Assembly (NCBI RefSeq): GCF_910591885.1
Contig: NC_063271.1
Location: forward strand, 17,849,001-17,913,000
Reading direction: 5' to 3'
DNA length: 64,000 bases
Source: Bombus terrestris
Taxonomy: Eukaryota > Arthropoda > Insecta > Hymenoptera > Apidae
In this document: one piece after another, positions 56,601-62,954 of the stretch
Numbering within the stretch: the first letter of the stretch is position 1
How the letters are laid out: each line of letters opens with the position of its first letter
Translations under genes and position numbers: made by a program
Notes under the pieces: model-generated
What the model was told of the DNA's origin: nothing
Seen by the model: only the letters and a program-made list of their open reading frames with translations
The model's database searches: none

Positions 56601-56932
56601 AAAGAAAAACAAGGGTTACTATTTGTTTTTATCTGTATAATACTTTAAAATTTCATTTTCCGTCCCAAATGTAAATCTCTTCTAAAGATATTCATCTTTT
56701 TATTCGGTTATGCTTTTTATGACGTATATATCGATTTAGAGTCTAGAGTATTCTAGAGTAACTAGAACCAAAGGCGAATGTACTCACATTTATTAACGCC
56801 GAATGTAATATCGGTGAATTGTACGCTATGAAGAACATTATGAGGAATAGTAGGAGGATTCGTCGGTGCAAAGTCCGGGTCATCGATATCGAAGGACACG
56901 TTTTCCTCAAATTCCGTCATTCTGTTCTCCAT
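6050..56932 (-). CDS. pino: Protein pinocchio homologue, 5 coding exons with a 42-kb intron
   Basis: Five minus-strand exons (56932-56788, 14707-14632, 9385-9254, 7233-7104, 6160-6050) have GT/AG borders and join in phase into 594 nt, 197 residues plus stop. The N terminus is acidic and low in Cys (starts MENRMTEFEENVSFDIDDPD). The middle is Ser/Gln-rich (SVQPATESLSRHG, then SSCGSVDDGLQG). ELRAQLNSCFTCGVSW leads into a Cys-rich block, C-x12-C-x2-C-x8-C-x2-C-x3-C, followed by SHASGKARWIGECG and a short tail ending LEKLRATS. I recognise this as the arthropod Pinocchio family, named from a Drosophila mutant with altered odour-guided behaviour; the biochemical role is unknown and zinc binding is my inference. 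Start choice: 56930-56932 is the first ATG in the exon; 56918-56920 or the internal ATG at 14682-14684 are alternatives, the last giving a shorter form. The gene converges on SdhA. Confidence 0.82.
6161..7103 (-). other. pinocchio intron between the last two coding exons
   Basis: AT-rich intron with GTATAT donor (7103 downwards) and acceptor at 6161-6162. The 100-codon open frame at 6438-6740 on the plus strand is dominated by Phe, Ile, Leu and Tyr codons, as expected of random AT-rich DNA, and is not annotated. Confidence 0.7.
7104..7233 (-). CDS. pino: pinocchio Cys-rich exon
   Basis: 130 nt encoding CGVSWSEEHVSLDC, then SECGGYSLQRPCPLCDGRC, then RTSWKRDLTM. Six cysteines in 33 residues look like a zinc-binding module. 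This is the most recognisable part of the protein. A longer open frame on the same strand in another phase (7037-7231) is a shadow. Confidence 0.87.
7234..9253 (-). other. pinocchio intron carrying a mariner-like fold-back element
   Basis: AT-rich intron containing the long inverted repeat at 7643-7798, described separately. No coding signal seen in the rest. Confidence 0.65.
7643..7798. mobile_element. Fold-back remnant of a mariner-like transposon end
   Basis: Two arms of about 57 bp (7643-7699 and 7742-7798) are near-perfect reverse complements, with about three mismatches, around a 42-bp loop. Each arm includes the block AGTTTCTTTCGTTTTATAAG and the block ACAACATTTTTTGTT. The outer edge of the right arm, TTGGGACAACCTA, resembles the terminal inverted repeats of insect mariners (AGGTTGTCCCAAAAGT in the other direction). 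There is no transposase. The structure could be a MITE or two head-to-head copies of the same transposon end. Confidence 0.6.
9254..9385 (-). CDS. pino: pinocchio exon with SSCGSVDDGLQG and ELRAQLNSCF
   Basis: 132 nt between the acceptor TTTGTTTCTTCAG and a consensus donor GTGAGT. It completes a glycine codon shared with the exon at 14.6 kb and passes two bases to the Cys-rich exon, making the Thr of SCFTCGVSW. Confidence 0.85.
11934..11956. repeat. (CT)n microsatellite
   Basis: About eleven CT units in a row in the pinocchio intron; one of three CT/GA tracts in the locus. Confidence 0.85.
13425..13478. repeat. (GA)n microsatellite, interrupted
   Basis: GA dinucleotide runs broken by TAAAGATA-type interruptions. 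The minus-strand open frame across it is simply the Leu/Ser-rich translation of the repeat. Confidence 0.85.
14632..14707 (-). CDS. pino: pinocchio exon with internal start MSVTTSVQPATESLSRHG
   Basis: 76 nt after the acceptor TTTCTATTGCAG, ending at a consensus donor GTGAGT. The frame is open from the acceptor to the ATG at 14684-14682, so the exon can either continue the longer N terminus from 56.8 kb or supply its own start in a shorter isoform. Confidence 0.8.
18045..18260. promoter_or_regulatory. GC-rich island in intron
   Basis: A block with many CpGs (runs such as GATCGACCTCGTCGACTACT) in very AT-rich surroundings. A plus-strand frame is open across it (18045-18401), but the encoded peptide matches nothing I know and continues into plain AT-rich sequence. 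A regulatory island is more likely than a gene. Confidence 0.25.
21092..21149 (+). promoter_or_regulatory. Possible plus-strand core promoter (TATAAG, then TCAGT)
   Basis: TATAAG at 21092-21097 lies in a GC-richer block, with an initiator-like GCAGATTAG about 30 bp downstream and a TCAGT at 21145-21149. The spacing of the first pair suits a TATA promoter. No transcript can be assigned; the terminal exon at 27.3 kb is the nearest plus-strand candidate. Confidence 0.25.
23030..23220 (+). promoter_or_regulatory. GC-rich island with TCAGT initiators, candidate promoter
   Basis: The most GC-rich stretch of the intron (GCGCCGCGCCGG, CGACGCAACCGACGC). It has TCAGT at 23183-23187 and again in GGTCAGTTTG near 23.21 kb, both on the plus strand. 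It could drive the plus-strand gene that ends at 27533, or be an enhancer or alternative promoter of pinocchio. Motif evidence only. Confidence 0.3.
23593..23634. repeat. (GA)n microsatellite
   Basis: Uninterrupted GA units followed by a GGAAGAAAGAGAG tail. Confidence 0.85.
25029..25036. promoter_or_regulatory. CRE palindrome TGACGTCA
   Basis: Perfect cAMP-response-element octamer in the pinocchio intron; the sequence around it, with many CpGs, is less AT-rich than its flanks. Two more perfect copies lie at 28055-28062 and 51723-51730. Function is inferred from the motif alone. Confidence 0.3.
27060..27120. repeat. AT/TATG-rich imperfect hairpin
   Basis: TATACATACATATATACATA followed by TATATATATGTATGTATA forms a long AT-only stem. 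It is a simple-sequence repeat in the intron. Confidence 0.6.
27307..27533 (+). CDS. Terminal exon of an unidentified plus-strand gene nested in the pinocchio intron
   Basis: After an acceptor-like CTGTTCTTAAG the plus strand is open for about 75 codons to a TAA at 27531-27533. The peptide begins KPVQASLQDVELPPSDVNRL and continues with evenly spaced charged and hydrophobic residues (SLEDLRRRMTNIVREITEL, then RLNRYKLSQLDQNFLVMIAEIY), typical of an amphipathic or coiled-coil helix. Codon usage is balanced, unlike chance frames nearby, which are rich in Phe, Ile, Tyr and Lys. There is no ATG at the start: an in-frame TAA immediately precedes the stretch, so an upstream exon is needed, or translation could start at the internal Met for about 40 residues. 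I do not recognise the family. A GC-rich island with initiators at 23.03-23.22 kb is a possible promoter. A decayed gene copy cannot be excluded. Confidence 0.45.
28055..28062. promoter_or_regulatory. CRE palindrome TGACGTCA
   Basis: Second perfect CRE octamer, within a local GC-richer block (a GGGCGCGCGTGC string lies about 60 bp before it). Confidence 0.3.
32137..32330. repeat. Probable transposon-derived fragment starting ACAGGGTGTTCC
   Basis: ACAGGGTGTTCCACGTAAAA opens a block with locally distinct composition (CGCAGCGCGGCGGCCGG and then ACCTAACCTA). The opening string is typical of dispersed insect repeats. No matching second end was found, so class and borders are uncertain. Confidence 0.25.
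36990..37016. repeat. (TTAAG)5 tandem repeat
   Basis: Five tandem TTAAG units directly before the pogo-like MITE. The unit is not the insect telomere repeat TTAGG, so a telomeric origin is not supported. Confidence 0.8.
37028..37331. mobile_element. pogo/Tc1-like MITE, 304 bp, TA flanked
   Basis: The element is bounded by TA at 37026-37027 and 37332-37333. The left end starts CAATAGAACGGGGTCTATCT. The right end, reverse-complemented, starts CAGTGGAGTCTCAGTTATAC. Both ends then share the motifs TAGTCGAA and a CGAATAATACGGAA / CCGTATTATCCGAGA block, giving degenerate terminal inverted repeats of roughly 55 bp. CAGTGGAGTCTC-type ends and TA duplication fit pogo/Tigger-like elements. There is no transposase. 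A related string, ATTCCGAGATAAACCCC, lies just outside at about 36.93 kb in inverted orientation, possibly part of a second copy. Confidence 0.6.
37332..40549 (-). other. pinocchio intron between MITE and LINE
   Basis: AT-rich intron. The 123-codon frame at 39220-39591 is the longest chance frame here; its Tyr/Leu/Ile/Asn-rich product and lack of splice context argue against a gene. Confidence 0.55.
40550..43372 (+). mobile_element. Jockey-superfamily LINE, lacking the 3' part of ORF2
   Basis: A non-LTR retrotransposon on the plus strand: Gag-like ORF1, then ORF2 with endonuclease and the first part of reverse transcriptase. Its base use (A and C rich on this strand) sets it apart from the surrounding intron. 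The left border near 40550 is approximate. The right border is near 43372, where the RT frame (LLEDLKFP) passes abruptly into unrelated sequence. The RT catalytic YxDD region, the rest of ORF2 and any poly-A tail are therefore missing. Loss of the 3' side is unusual, since LINE copies are normally cut at the 5' side. The copy is dead. Confidence 0.8.
40736..41790 (+). pseudogene. LINE ORF1 (Gag-like, PRE_C2HC and zinc knuckles), disrupted
   Basis: The main frame runs 40897-41325, with an upstream coding-like stretch (RYAILESTNDSMDV region) in another frame; the shift falls at the A8/C9 homopolymer runs at 40842-40859. FRVVLRNIHYSANLDELKFE and its continuation match the PRE_C2HC domain of Jockey-type Gag proteins. 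One TGA at 41326-41328 replaces the first zinc-knuckle cysteine (KR-stop-QRYSHTQKYCNHNFRCLKC). The frame reopens to a TAA at 41788-41790, with a second cluster (CAGTHPTDQC). The tail has a heptad-like stretch (FRLEKLIEKQSEQINNLLS). Few lesions suggest a fairly young copy. Confidence 0.7.
41784..43411 (+). pseudogene. LINE ORF2 (endonuclease plus partial reverse transcriptase), disrupted
   Basis: ORF2 starts just at the ORF1 stop with RRIALWNANGLAQHKFELE, the usual start of the apurinic-type endonuclease. A TAA at about 41873 interrupts it before IDVIFISETHFTDK (catalytic Glu). Frame changes follow, then GGDYNAKHTQWDS and SSDHSSV carry the catalytic Asp/Asn and the Asp-His pair. The RT begins with RKASGHDQISNKAIKELP and IPKPGKPIYETSSYRSISLL, the first conserved RT blocks. 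It stops after LLEDLKFP at about 43370; the last codons to 43411 belong to other sequence. Confidence 0.75.
44094..46050 (+). mobile_element. piggyBac-family element with TTAA duplication, internally deleted
   Basis: The element proper spans 44098-46046, with TTAA at 44094-44097 and 46047-46050. The left end reads CACTAAACCTACCG and the right end, reverse-complemented, CACTAAAGCTACCG: 14-bp terminal inverted repeats with one mismatch. Sub-terminal inverted repeats also exist: CCTACCGTGAGCGGTCATTTTGA near 44285 pairs with the reverse complement of the block near 45985-46013 (CCTACCGTGTGCGG). A decayed transposase lies inside. Flank-perfect TTAA and good ends suggest a moderately recent insertion, possibly mobilised by an intact relative. 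Confidence 0.85.
44898..45826 (+). pseudogene. piggyBac-like transposase remnant (DDE_Tnp_1_7 family), catalytic core deleted
   Basis: Four pieces in order: an acidic/basic N-terminal part (44898-45146, starts MSRFFEKKIIKKK); a frame-shifted piece GTVWKEIDASLKPGNTSVHN; then, from about 45327, ELDATNLDAFIALLYAHGVY, a TGA after NKIW, and GNDFAEIMRFIRFDKMSERS to VWGQFMENSQNCYKP; and finally a Cys-rich C terminus, ICLKCGKYLCGKC then CKKC, ending at 45826. The part between YKP and the Cys-rich tail, which should carry most of the catalytic Asp region, is absent. Several stops and shifts make it non-functional. The C-terminal cysteines match the RING/PHD-like finger of piggyBac transposases. Confidence 0.75.
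46707..46720. repeat. C14 homopolymer
   Basis: Fourteen consecutive C in very AT-rich DNA, at the right edge of the older repeat. Prone to length error in sequencing. Confidence 0.8.
51723..51730. promoter_or_regulatory. CRE palindrome TGACGTCA
   Basis: Third perfect CRE octamer. It follows the palindrome-like AGTTCAGTGAACT within about 30 bp, in a locally GC-rich block at about 51.60-51.73 kb. Confidence 0.3.
55200..55405 (+). promoter_or_regulatory. CpG-rich island, candidate promoter of the plus-strand gene at 56 kb
   Basis: Dense CpG block in AT-rich intron, ending in TTCCACGTGTAACG with an E-box-like CACGTG. Direction is assigned only because the next exon-like frame to the right is on the plus strand. 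Confidence 0.25.
56024..56166 (+). CDS. Internal exon of an unidentified plus-strand gene
   Basis: Flanked by the acceptor CTCCATTACAG and a donor-like GTAAAT. In one phase it encodes VSALSSGNNDTLESARDRAC followed by AIVQFSTQVYAILSDILETM and RIEELRQ, an even mix of residues with an amphipathic-helix look and no excess of AT-rich codons. One base is left at each end, so further exons are needed on both sides. It lies 0.6 kb beyond the pinocchio exon at 56.8 kb, on the opposite strand. I do not recognise the family. Confidence 0.45.
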
Positions 56933-56971
56933 AATTTTGAAAACACGCAACGAACGTTGAATACCAGAAAC
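56788..56971 (-). CDS. pino: pinocchio 5' coding exon (ATG at 56932)
   Basis: Preceded by the acceptor TTCTTTTCTGTTAAAG and ending in GTGAGT. From the ATG at 56932 it encodes an acidic segment with FDIDDPDFAPTNPPTIPHNV and then DITFGVNK. One base is left over, which joins the two leading bases of the 14.7-kb exon to make Phe and keeps the frame open. That phase match across 42 kb is the evidence that both belong to one gene. Bases 56933-56971 are likely 5' UTR, though the frame is open back to the acceptor. Confidence 0.7.
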
Positions 56972-58498
56972 CTTTAACAGAAAAGAAATTAACATATATA
57001 CGGTTTCAAACTAAATATTATTATTATTATAATATTATAATTTGTGATAAATAATGAATGTATATCAACGATTTTTATTTGATTATACATGTTGCAATAA
57101 GCAATCTATTCTTTGATTAATAACGGTAACCTTAGCTTGCCAGATACATATTTAAATTATACAGAAACTTATGAAATTACAAGCATTCACCTAAAATGGA
57201 TTATACATTATAAAGGAATTTCCGAAAATGTTTTAAAGGCACACTCTATTGAAATACCCCGACGCTTTAATATATATATGTAGATACGTATATATGTATA
57301 TGTATTATGAATAGTAACGCAAGGTCAGTCCCAGAGCAGGCTTACATTATTAATTGCTTTCCTTTTAAATAAAATATCAAAAAGTGTCATTACAATATGA
57401 ATCAACATACGTATCACATCGATAATGAATGAAGCCATGATCGATATTACTCTTGAGAAAAAGAGAGAGAGAAACCTATTCGAACAATCTTATTCGGCAA
57501 GTTATCTAATTTACATTTATAGTATCTTGATTAAAACGTAATAGCTTGCGTAAAGAATAATAAATGATCTTTCGAACGGAAAGTATATCAGTTCAAATAA
57601 TAGAATACTTTTCTTTCTTCATCTAATGAAAATGTAAAACTGAACTATCGAATAACACAAATGCAAAAAAATTAATTTCTTCTCGATAAATAGATCAATT
57701 TAAAAACAGTGCAGTGACGGGATATTTGGAACTACAAGTGTATCCTTGCAAACATTTACATCACAATAAATCATATAATTTACAAATAGATTTATCGTTT
57801 GCAAATACATATAGCATTAAATGTGTGTTTAATGACAATCACGGTTAATCATAGTGATAAATGAATTTGACTTTCGCGAAACTATTACTGTTCAAGAAAT
57901 TGATCTTTTGATTCGTAGAATTAAAGAAAACAATAAACAAAAATAAAAAAATAGAGAGGAAGTTTTAAAACGAAAGGTAAGATGAAACGTTTAAATTTTC
58001 AAGTAAACAATAACCCATGTACATCGTAATCGATAACATTAGTAGATTCGACGATAAAGCAGAACAAAAGTAGCACTTCAATGCAACAATCTGCTTCGTA
58101 CATATTATATACGTAACTTTATATGTATTATAACTTCGTTTAGATTCTTTTCGTGACAAATGCTGTTTAAATGGTTTTGAAATTCTCTAATATCTTTATG
58201 ACGCAATATAATAATATACAATGAATGATTAATTGCAAAATTATAACACTATCTTGTTCTTCAACAATTTGATAGTTCCCTAATAATATATTTTTTTAAT
58301 GTTACAAAAGTACAATTTATAAAATAAAATTCTTATAATTAATAGTTATTCATAATCTTACAATGTTAATATTAATTAATTTTTACATAACAATTTAAAC
58401 AAATAGTGTGCACCTTCGTAAAATAATACATGTCTTCGAATAATCAAAAGACAATTATAACACTTTATCTTGAATAACACATTCAATAGTAGACACAG
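56972..58498. other. Intron sequence around the pinocchio 5' end
   Basis: AT-rich, with TATG-type simple repeats near 57.27-57.31 kb and a short GA run near 57.46 kb. It should hold any exon linking 56024-56166 to 58499-58634, but none stood out by eye. Confidence 0.4.
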
Positions 58499-58634
58499 GT
58501 ATCGACTGAATTACAACGTATCAGAAAAAATGCTTACAATTAAAGACGTTAATCGTGTCATTGAAGAAATAAAAAAAAATTGCAGAAGAATATATCCAGA
58601 AGAAAGAATGAAGCATACAATTAAAAATATTTAA
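58499..58634 (+). CDS. Terminal exon of an unidentified plus-strand gene
   Basis: After the acceptor-like AGACACAG the frame reads YRLNYNVSEKMLTIKDVNRV, then IEEIKKNCRRIYPEERMKHT, IKNI and TAA at 58632-58634. Charged residues are regularly spaced as in a helix. The exon needs two bases from its predecessor, whereas the exon at 56024 leaves one, so the two cannot join directly; an intermediate exon in 56.2-58.5 kb would be required if they form one gene. Translation from the internal ATG at 58530 alone would give 34 residues. It lies within the putative first intron of pinocchio, antisense. Confidence 0.4.
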
Positions 58635-59083
58635 GTGTTACTGAGGAGCTTAATTTAATATACATAACGTGATACTTCTAAATATCATTGGAAAATATTT
58701 ATGAAATATTTATTATTGAAAGTTCAATAAAATGTTATGTAAAAAAACATCATATGCTGTATCGATATATTCTCCATGTTTTGCATGACTTAATATTTTG
58801 TGTTTCTGTATAGATCAATCAATGAACAATAAGCTAAAAAATTAATTTAATAACACATTCTTATATGGAAATGTATAAATAATAAGTAAAACTTAAGACC
58901 GCACAATAGAGATATCGAATTAAAACATTGAAACACATATGAAATCTTTACGGTAAGTGAGTCATGTAAACTTGAATCTATTCTATTATTTATACAACCT
59001 ATTGATTCCTTTAAAGTTTCACAATTCGTTGACACTAAATTTTCGAATACTTCCGCGATAGAAAAAACGATGCATACTTTTAC

Positions 59084-59116
59084 AAACCGTACGAACCGAT
59101 GGTTGATGGTTGACTG
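59084..59116 (-). other. pino: Possible pinocchio first (non-coding) exon
   Basis: Read on the minus strand, a TCAGT initiator (59117-59113) is followed about 30 nt later by a donor-like GTAAAAGT (from 59083). A DRE-like site lies about 75 bp upstream. This would be a short 5' UTR exon spliced to the acceptor at 56972. It rests on motifs only. Confidence 0.3.
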
Positions 59117-59198
59117 ACAACAGTGACAACGTTTCAATTTGAAGATTCAAATCTCTACCATTTACTACGTCTGTGCCTCTACTATATCGGTATCGATA
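59113..59198 (-). promoter_or_regulatory. Candidate pinocchio promoter with TATCGATA (DRE-like) site
   Basis: 59191-59198 is the palindrome TATCGATA, the DREF-binding core of many insect housekeeping promoters. It sits about 75 bp upstream of a minus-strand TCAGT initiator, in sequence less AT-rich than its surroundings. The position fits the promoter for the minus-strand gene, but the palindrome itself gives no direction. Confidence 0.35.
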
Positions 59199-60594
59199 AT
59201 GTCGCATGTGACATGAATATGGTAAGGGGGTCAGAATCCTCAAATGAGAGACACAAAAAAGCATTAATTGAGGTTATTATATATTTTTTAATCTGTAAGT
59301 ATTTATTTAATCTACATAACTTTAAGTAACTCTAAAAAGGAATGAGGAATGATTAAATTAGTAACAGGAATTTGTCAGATATATCTTTAAATATTTTCAA
59401 TTTGAACTTACGATTTCGAAGTTTTGAATTTTGTCGAATTTTTGTATTAACAAAATTAAATAGAAGTAATTCAATATAAATAAACGGTATTCTCTTAAAA
59501 AAAATTGCGTATTTGGTACAAACTTTTATAATTTTAGTACATGATTAGCACATTGCTAAGACAATTAAACAAATAAAACTTAGATAAAGACTGATTTTAT
59601 CTTTTAGATCTTATAACAAAAGTGAATTTACTTTATATATTTTTACAAATCACCTGCATTCTATAACTTATGCATTTATAATTATCATAAATGCTTAAAC
59701 ATCCGTAATTTGATCACTAGTATATAATATAATTCAAAAAGAAAGATTTTTAATAGGCTTCTTAATCAGCTCCGTGTTATAACAAAAATTCATTTATAAA
59801 ATAAATAATTTTTAATATTTTATTAAGATTTATCAGATTTACCTAAAGTCTGTTACCTGAATGCTAAAAATAAAGGACGCAAATACTAAGAATGCTAACT
59901 AATTTGCTATACTAAAAAACTTCCTTGATATATGTAGATATAAGGTATGATATACAGTGAATTATATATATTTCTATATTATCATTAAAAATAACATCAA
60001 ACCACATAAACATATTTCTTAAGTTTAATAATTCACAATTCATTATCAATTAATAGAATTTGTATGGGAGTAAAAATAAATCAATAAAAAATATATGAGC
60101 AAGTTTCACGTACAAATACATAAAACATTTTAATAAGATTTTGGAAGCTATATTAAAATATTAAATATACTTAAAAATGTATATATTACATAATAATGTG
60201 TTCCAGAAATCAATGATTAAAAATAAGTATTCTTTGTCTTTATGATTTTTAGCTTAAAAAGCAATTGTATAAACAGTGTAATAGCGTTTACAATGTATCG
60301 AGATTGTAAAACCTATCAAGCATCAAGTTTTATATATTACAGTGTTTGAATGAACGAATTTATACAGTTCCTAATTTAGATCATAAAAGATTCTTATAAT
60401 ATAATATAAAAAAATATATAACACTTGTATACCTTGTATATTCATAACAGTATCTTGAATTACACATAATCTACTTCACTACAATATCTTGAAGAATGTT
60501 TAATCTTTGTACAATGTCTAATATTTGATGCAGCAAATACTATATGTTCATGTATTGTGCAATAAAACATTAATTCTCTATTCATCATCTTCCA

Positions 60595-61413
60595 TTAATA
60601 TATTGTTCTAAATCCTATATAAAACATAAATAATAAACACAGTAACTCTTTATGCATGTCATTATGAATTAATGAATATACATACTAGGATTTAGAGGCG
60701 GACATAATCTATATATATCTGGCGAAATAAATTGTGGTGAAAATGGTCTTAATGGGCCGATCATATGCCTAGTTCCTCCAAAATCTGCATTCTAATAGAA
60801 ACCAAGGAGAAATCCAACTAATTGTAGGAAGAAAATGCTAACAATGAACAAAATTTAATGTCAGAAAAGTTATATTCCACATATAACTTGAATACTTACT
60901 CAATAATAAACAGGAACAAGAATCTGGTTGATATAATGTGATGAAGATACCCTCTATTTTGTAGACATATCTCTTTCTTTTCTTTTTTAGGACTGTTCTC
61001 TCAATCTTTCTCAATACAGACTTTCACTTATGAATGACCTGTTGTATCAATAATATCTGTAACATTTAGTTTTTAAGAAACATGACATTTCTTGTTTTGT
61101 TACATGTCTTGTTATATACCTGTGATTAGACTCTCTGGTCCATGATCTTTACCCTTACTCTTTTAAATGTGAATGACCCAATGATCTTTTCTTTCTTGCA
61201 AATGCTCTTGCTTTGCACTGTGCTATTGACTATGTCGCCTAACTTCTTCTTCATTCTGTTTATTTCTATCTTCAGTGAAATCTCTTTCCCTAAATAAACT
61301 ATGCAACAATTTAATAAAACTGGAAAATAAATATATTAAACAAATACACAAGACTGTAACAAATAATTTGTACCTATCATTTGTGCAACTATTCTTGTCA
61401 TCATGTTTTGAAT
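60595..61413 (-). pseudogene. Decayed Transformer/Feminizer-like gene copy with introns
   Basis: Minus-strand exon-like pieces: 61413-61374, 61319-61120, 61056-60903, 60791-60685 and about 60614-60595. In one reading they give RERDFTEDRNKQNEEEVRRH, then AKQEHLQERKDHW, a basic Arg/Ser/Lys stretch, INQILVPVYY, NADFGGTRHMIGPLRPFSPQ, FISPDIYRLCPPLNP and a final RFRTIY. An Arg/Ser-rich region followed by VPVYY, a Pro-rich block and an ending like PPLNPRFG..Y is the C-terminal layout of hymenopteran Transformer, Feminizer and Csd, the SR-type splicing regulators of sex determination. It is broken: stops at 61225-61223 (TAG) and 61165-61163 (TAA), more in the next exon with at least one frame change, and donors at 60902 and 60684 lacking the expected GT. 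Retained introns mean duplication, not retroposition. The N-terminal half was not found. Family call is from memory of motifs. Confidence 0.6.
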
Positions 61414-61955
61414 CTAAAAGAATACTTAAGAAAATCTAGTTTTTAAATATTTGTTTATATATTACAATTAATATTTGGTATTTAATGTTTTAATACACAA
61501 TATTATAATTTAAAATCCATTTTTTATTTCACCAAATAGTAAATTTATTTATATGTACATTTATAGGTTATATCTGTAATTTTATATAAATAAATAATTA
61601 AATATAAATAATCATATTAATATATAATAGATAATTAGCAAGTGCTAAGTTTTTGTCGTCATTAAAGTACTGCCAAATGATATGAAACATAACATACTTG
61701 AAGTTAATTAGTATACAAATGCTATAATAAACATATGTTATACAAATTTTGTACCCATCTTTATTTTGCGGCCACTATATAGCAATACTGGCTGAATTTC
61801 GCTTTAATGGAAATAAAATTATTGCTTTTTTTTATTCCAATCTAATTATAACAGTTTTCAACGCATAGAATCAAAAAATGCAAGTATTAACTTTAGAAAT
61901 CCAGAGGTTTCAAAGTTATGCATATACAAAGTTGAGGGTTTTTAACGTATTTGAC
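61414..61955. other. AT-rich gap upstream of the fem-like relic
   Basis: No exon or repeat recognised; the missing N-terminal exons of the relic would be expected here or further right. Confidence 0.5.
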
Positions 61956-62100
61956 AATTTATTTTGACGCCATGTTGGATTTTATCCACGATTCGTCCAA
62001 TGAGTGCAATCGCTGACTATAATACACGTGGGTGGCAGCCACTTAGGCGGGATAAGTCAAATTAGAGAAGATATTTTTTCTCTAGTCAAATGTTTTTCTA
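61956..62100. promoter_or_regulatory. Candidate promoter region
   Basis: A less AT-rich block with GACGCCATGTTGGATTTTAT, ATACACGTGGGTGGCAGCC and TTAGGCGGGATAAG, between the minus-strand relic and a plus-strand start-exon candidate. It could be a bidirectional or plus-strand promoter. Motif evidence only. Confidence 0.25.
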
Positions 62101-62179
62101 GATGATTTGTCTTTTAGCCTAATAACAGTTATGGTGAACTTGCTGCGAAAGATGTAGCCATAAAATAGTAAATCACAGC

Positions 62180-62192
62180 ATGAAAATTGCAG
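62180..62192 (+). CDS. Possible short first coding exon (MKIAG) with consensus donor
   Basis: ATGAAAATTGCAG is followed immediately by the consensus donor GTGAGTACTG. A nine-codon upstream frame (MVNLLRKM, stop) starts at 62131. No second exon is visible before the R1-like LINE, so the gene, if real, continues beyond the window or has been disrupted. Confidence 0.25.
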
Positions 62193-62954
62193 GTGAGTAC
62201 TGAATTAGATTGGTAATAGTTATAAAATTCCAAGGACCGTAAGGCGACCGGCTATGTTAATATATTAATTTTCGCCAAAATTCATGCATAGTACGCGTCA
62301 ATACTTTAATGACAGCCAGCGACGATATCCATGCTCGAAAAATAAAAGCAAATTAACGACCGGAAAAAGGTCCGATTTTTGTGGCATTGTTTCTCTCGCA
62401 AAAACAAAATCGATGTCATGAAATTGATAATTGAGACAATTTGGAGACAGTATTTCTTCAAACGAGAAAAATTCAATGTTCATTTGTGTGGAAGCAATAT
62501 GGCATCAAAGTAAGCTGTCAAATATGATAAAAACGCTTTACATACGCATAACTTTTGAACCGCAGGATTTCTAAAATTAAGACTTCCATTTTCATTCTAC
62601 ACACTGAAAATTATTAAATAGCAATTTATTTATTCATTTTCGAATTCGCTTGTTTTCTAGAAATTGGACATGTTGTTTTCCACAATATGAATGACACTCT
62701 AACGCGTATAAAATGTTACCTTCGAGAAAAAAGATCATCTTTATAATTTATAAATAAAATAACGACAAAAAATTAAAATTTTTAATATTAAACAAATCAT
62801 GTAAATTTTCATTATTTATTACAACAATTGTACGATGTTCTACAATTTTTTCTGTTGTAACTGATGCACTTTTTACTTCTTCTTTTCCAAATATAGGTTT
62901 GAATCTCCCCCTATGGTTAAATAAATTTATTTATAAATAGAAAATCTAGAGTAA
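62193..62954. other. AT-rich gap before the R1-like LINE
   Basis: No supported coding or repeat feature. The 61-codon minus-strand frame at 62298-62483 is unsupported. Confidence 0.45.

Larger units (their letters stand above)
58635..60594. other. AT-rich sequence with the candidate pinocchio promoter
   Basis: Apart from the less AT-rich promoter-like block at about 59.03-59.24 kb, this is AT-rich DNA without coding signal. Two overlapping minus-strand frames (58847-59137 and 59019-59264) cross the block but match nothing. Confidence 0.45.

Noticed and set aside
62298..62483. Minus-strand frame MNIEFFSFEEIL as a first exon of the fem-like relic
   Set aside because: No resemblance to Tra/Fem N termini and no clear donor in phase with the pieces at 61.4 kb.
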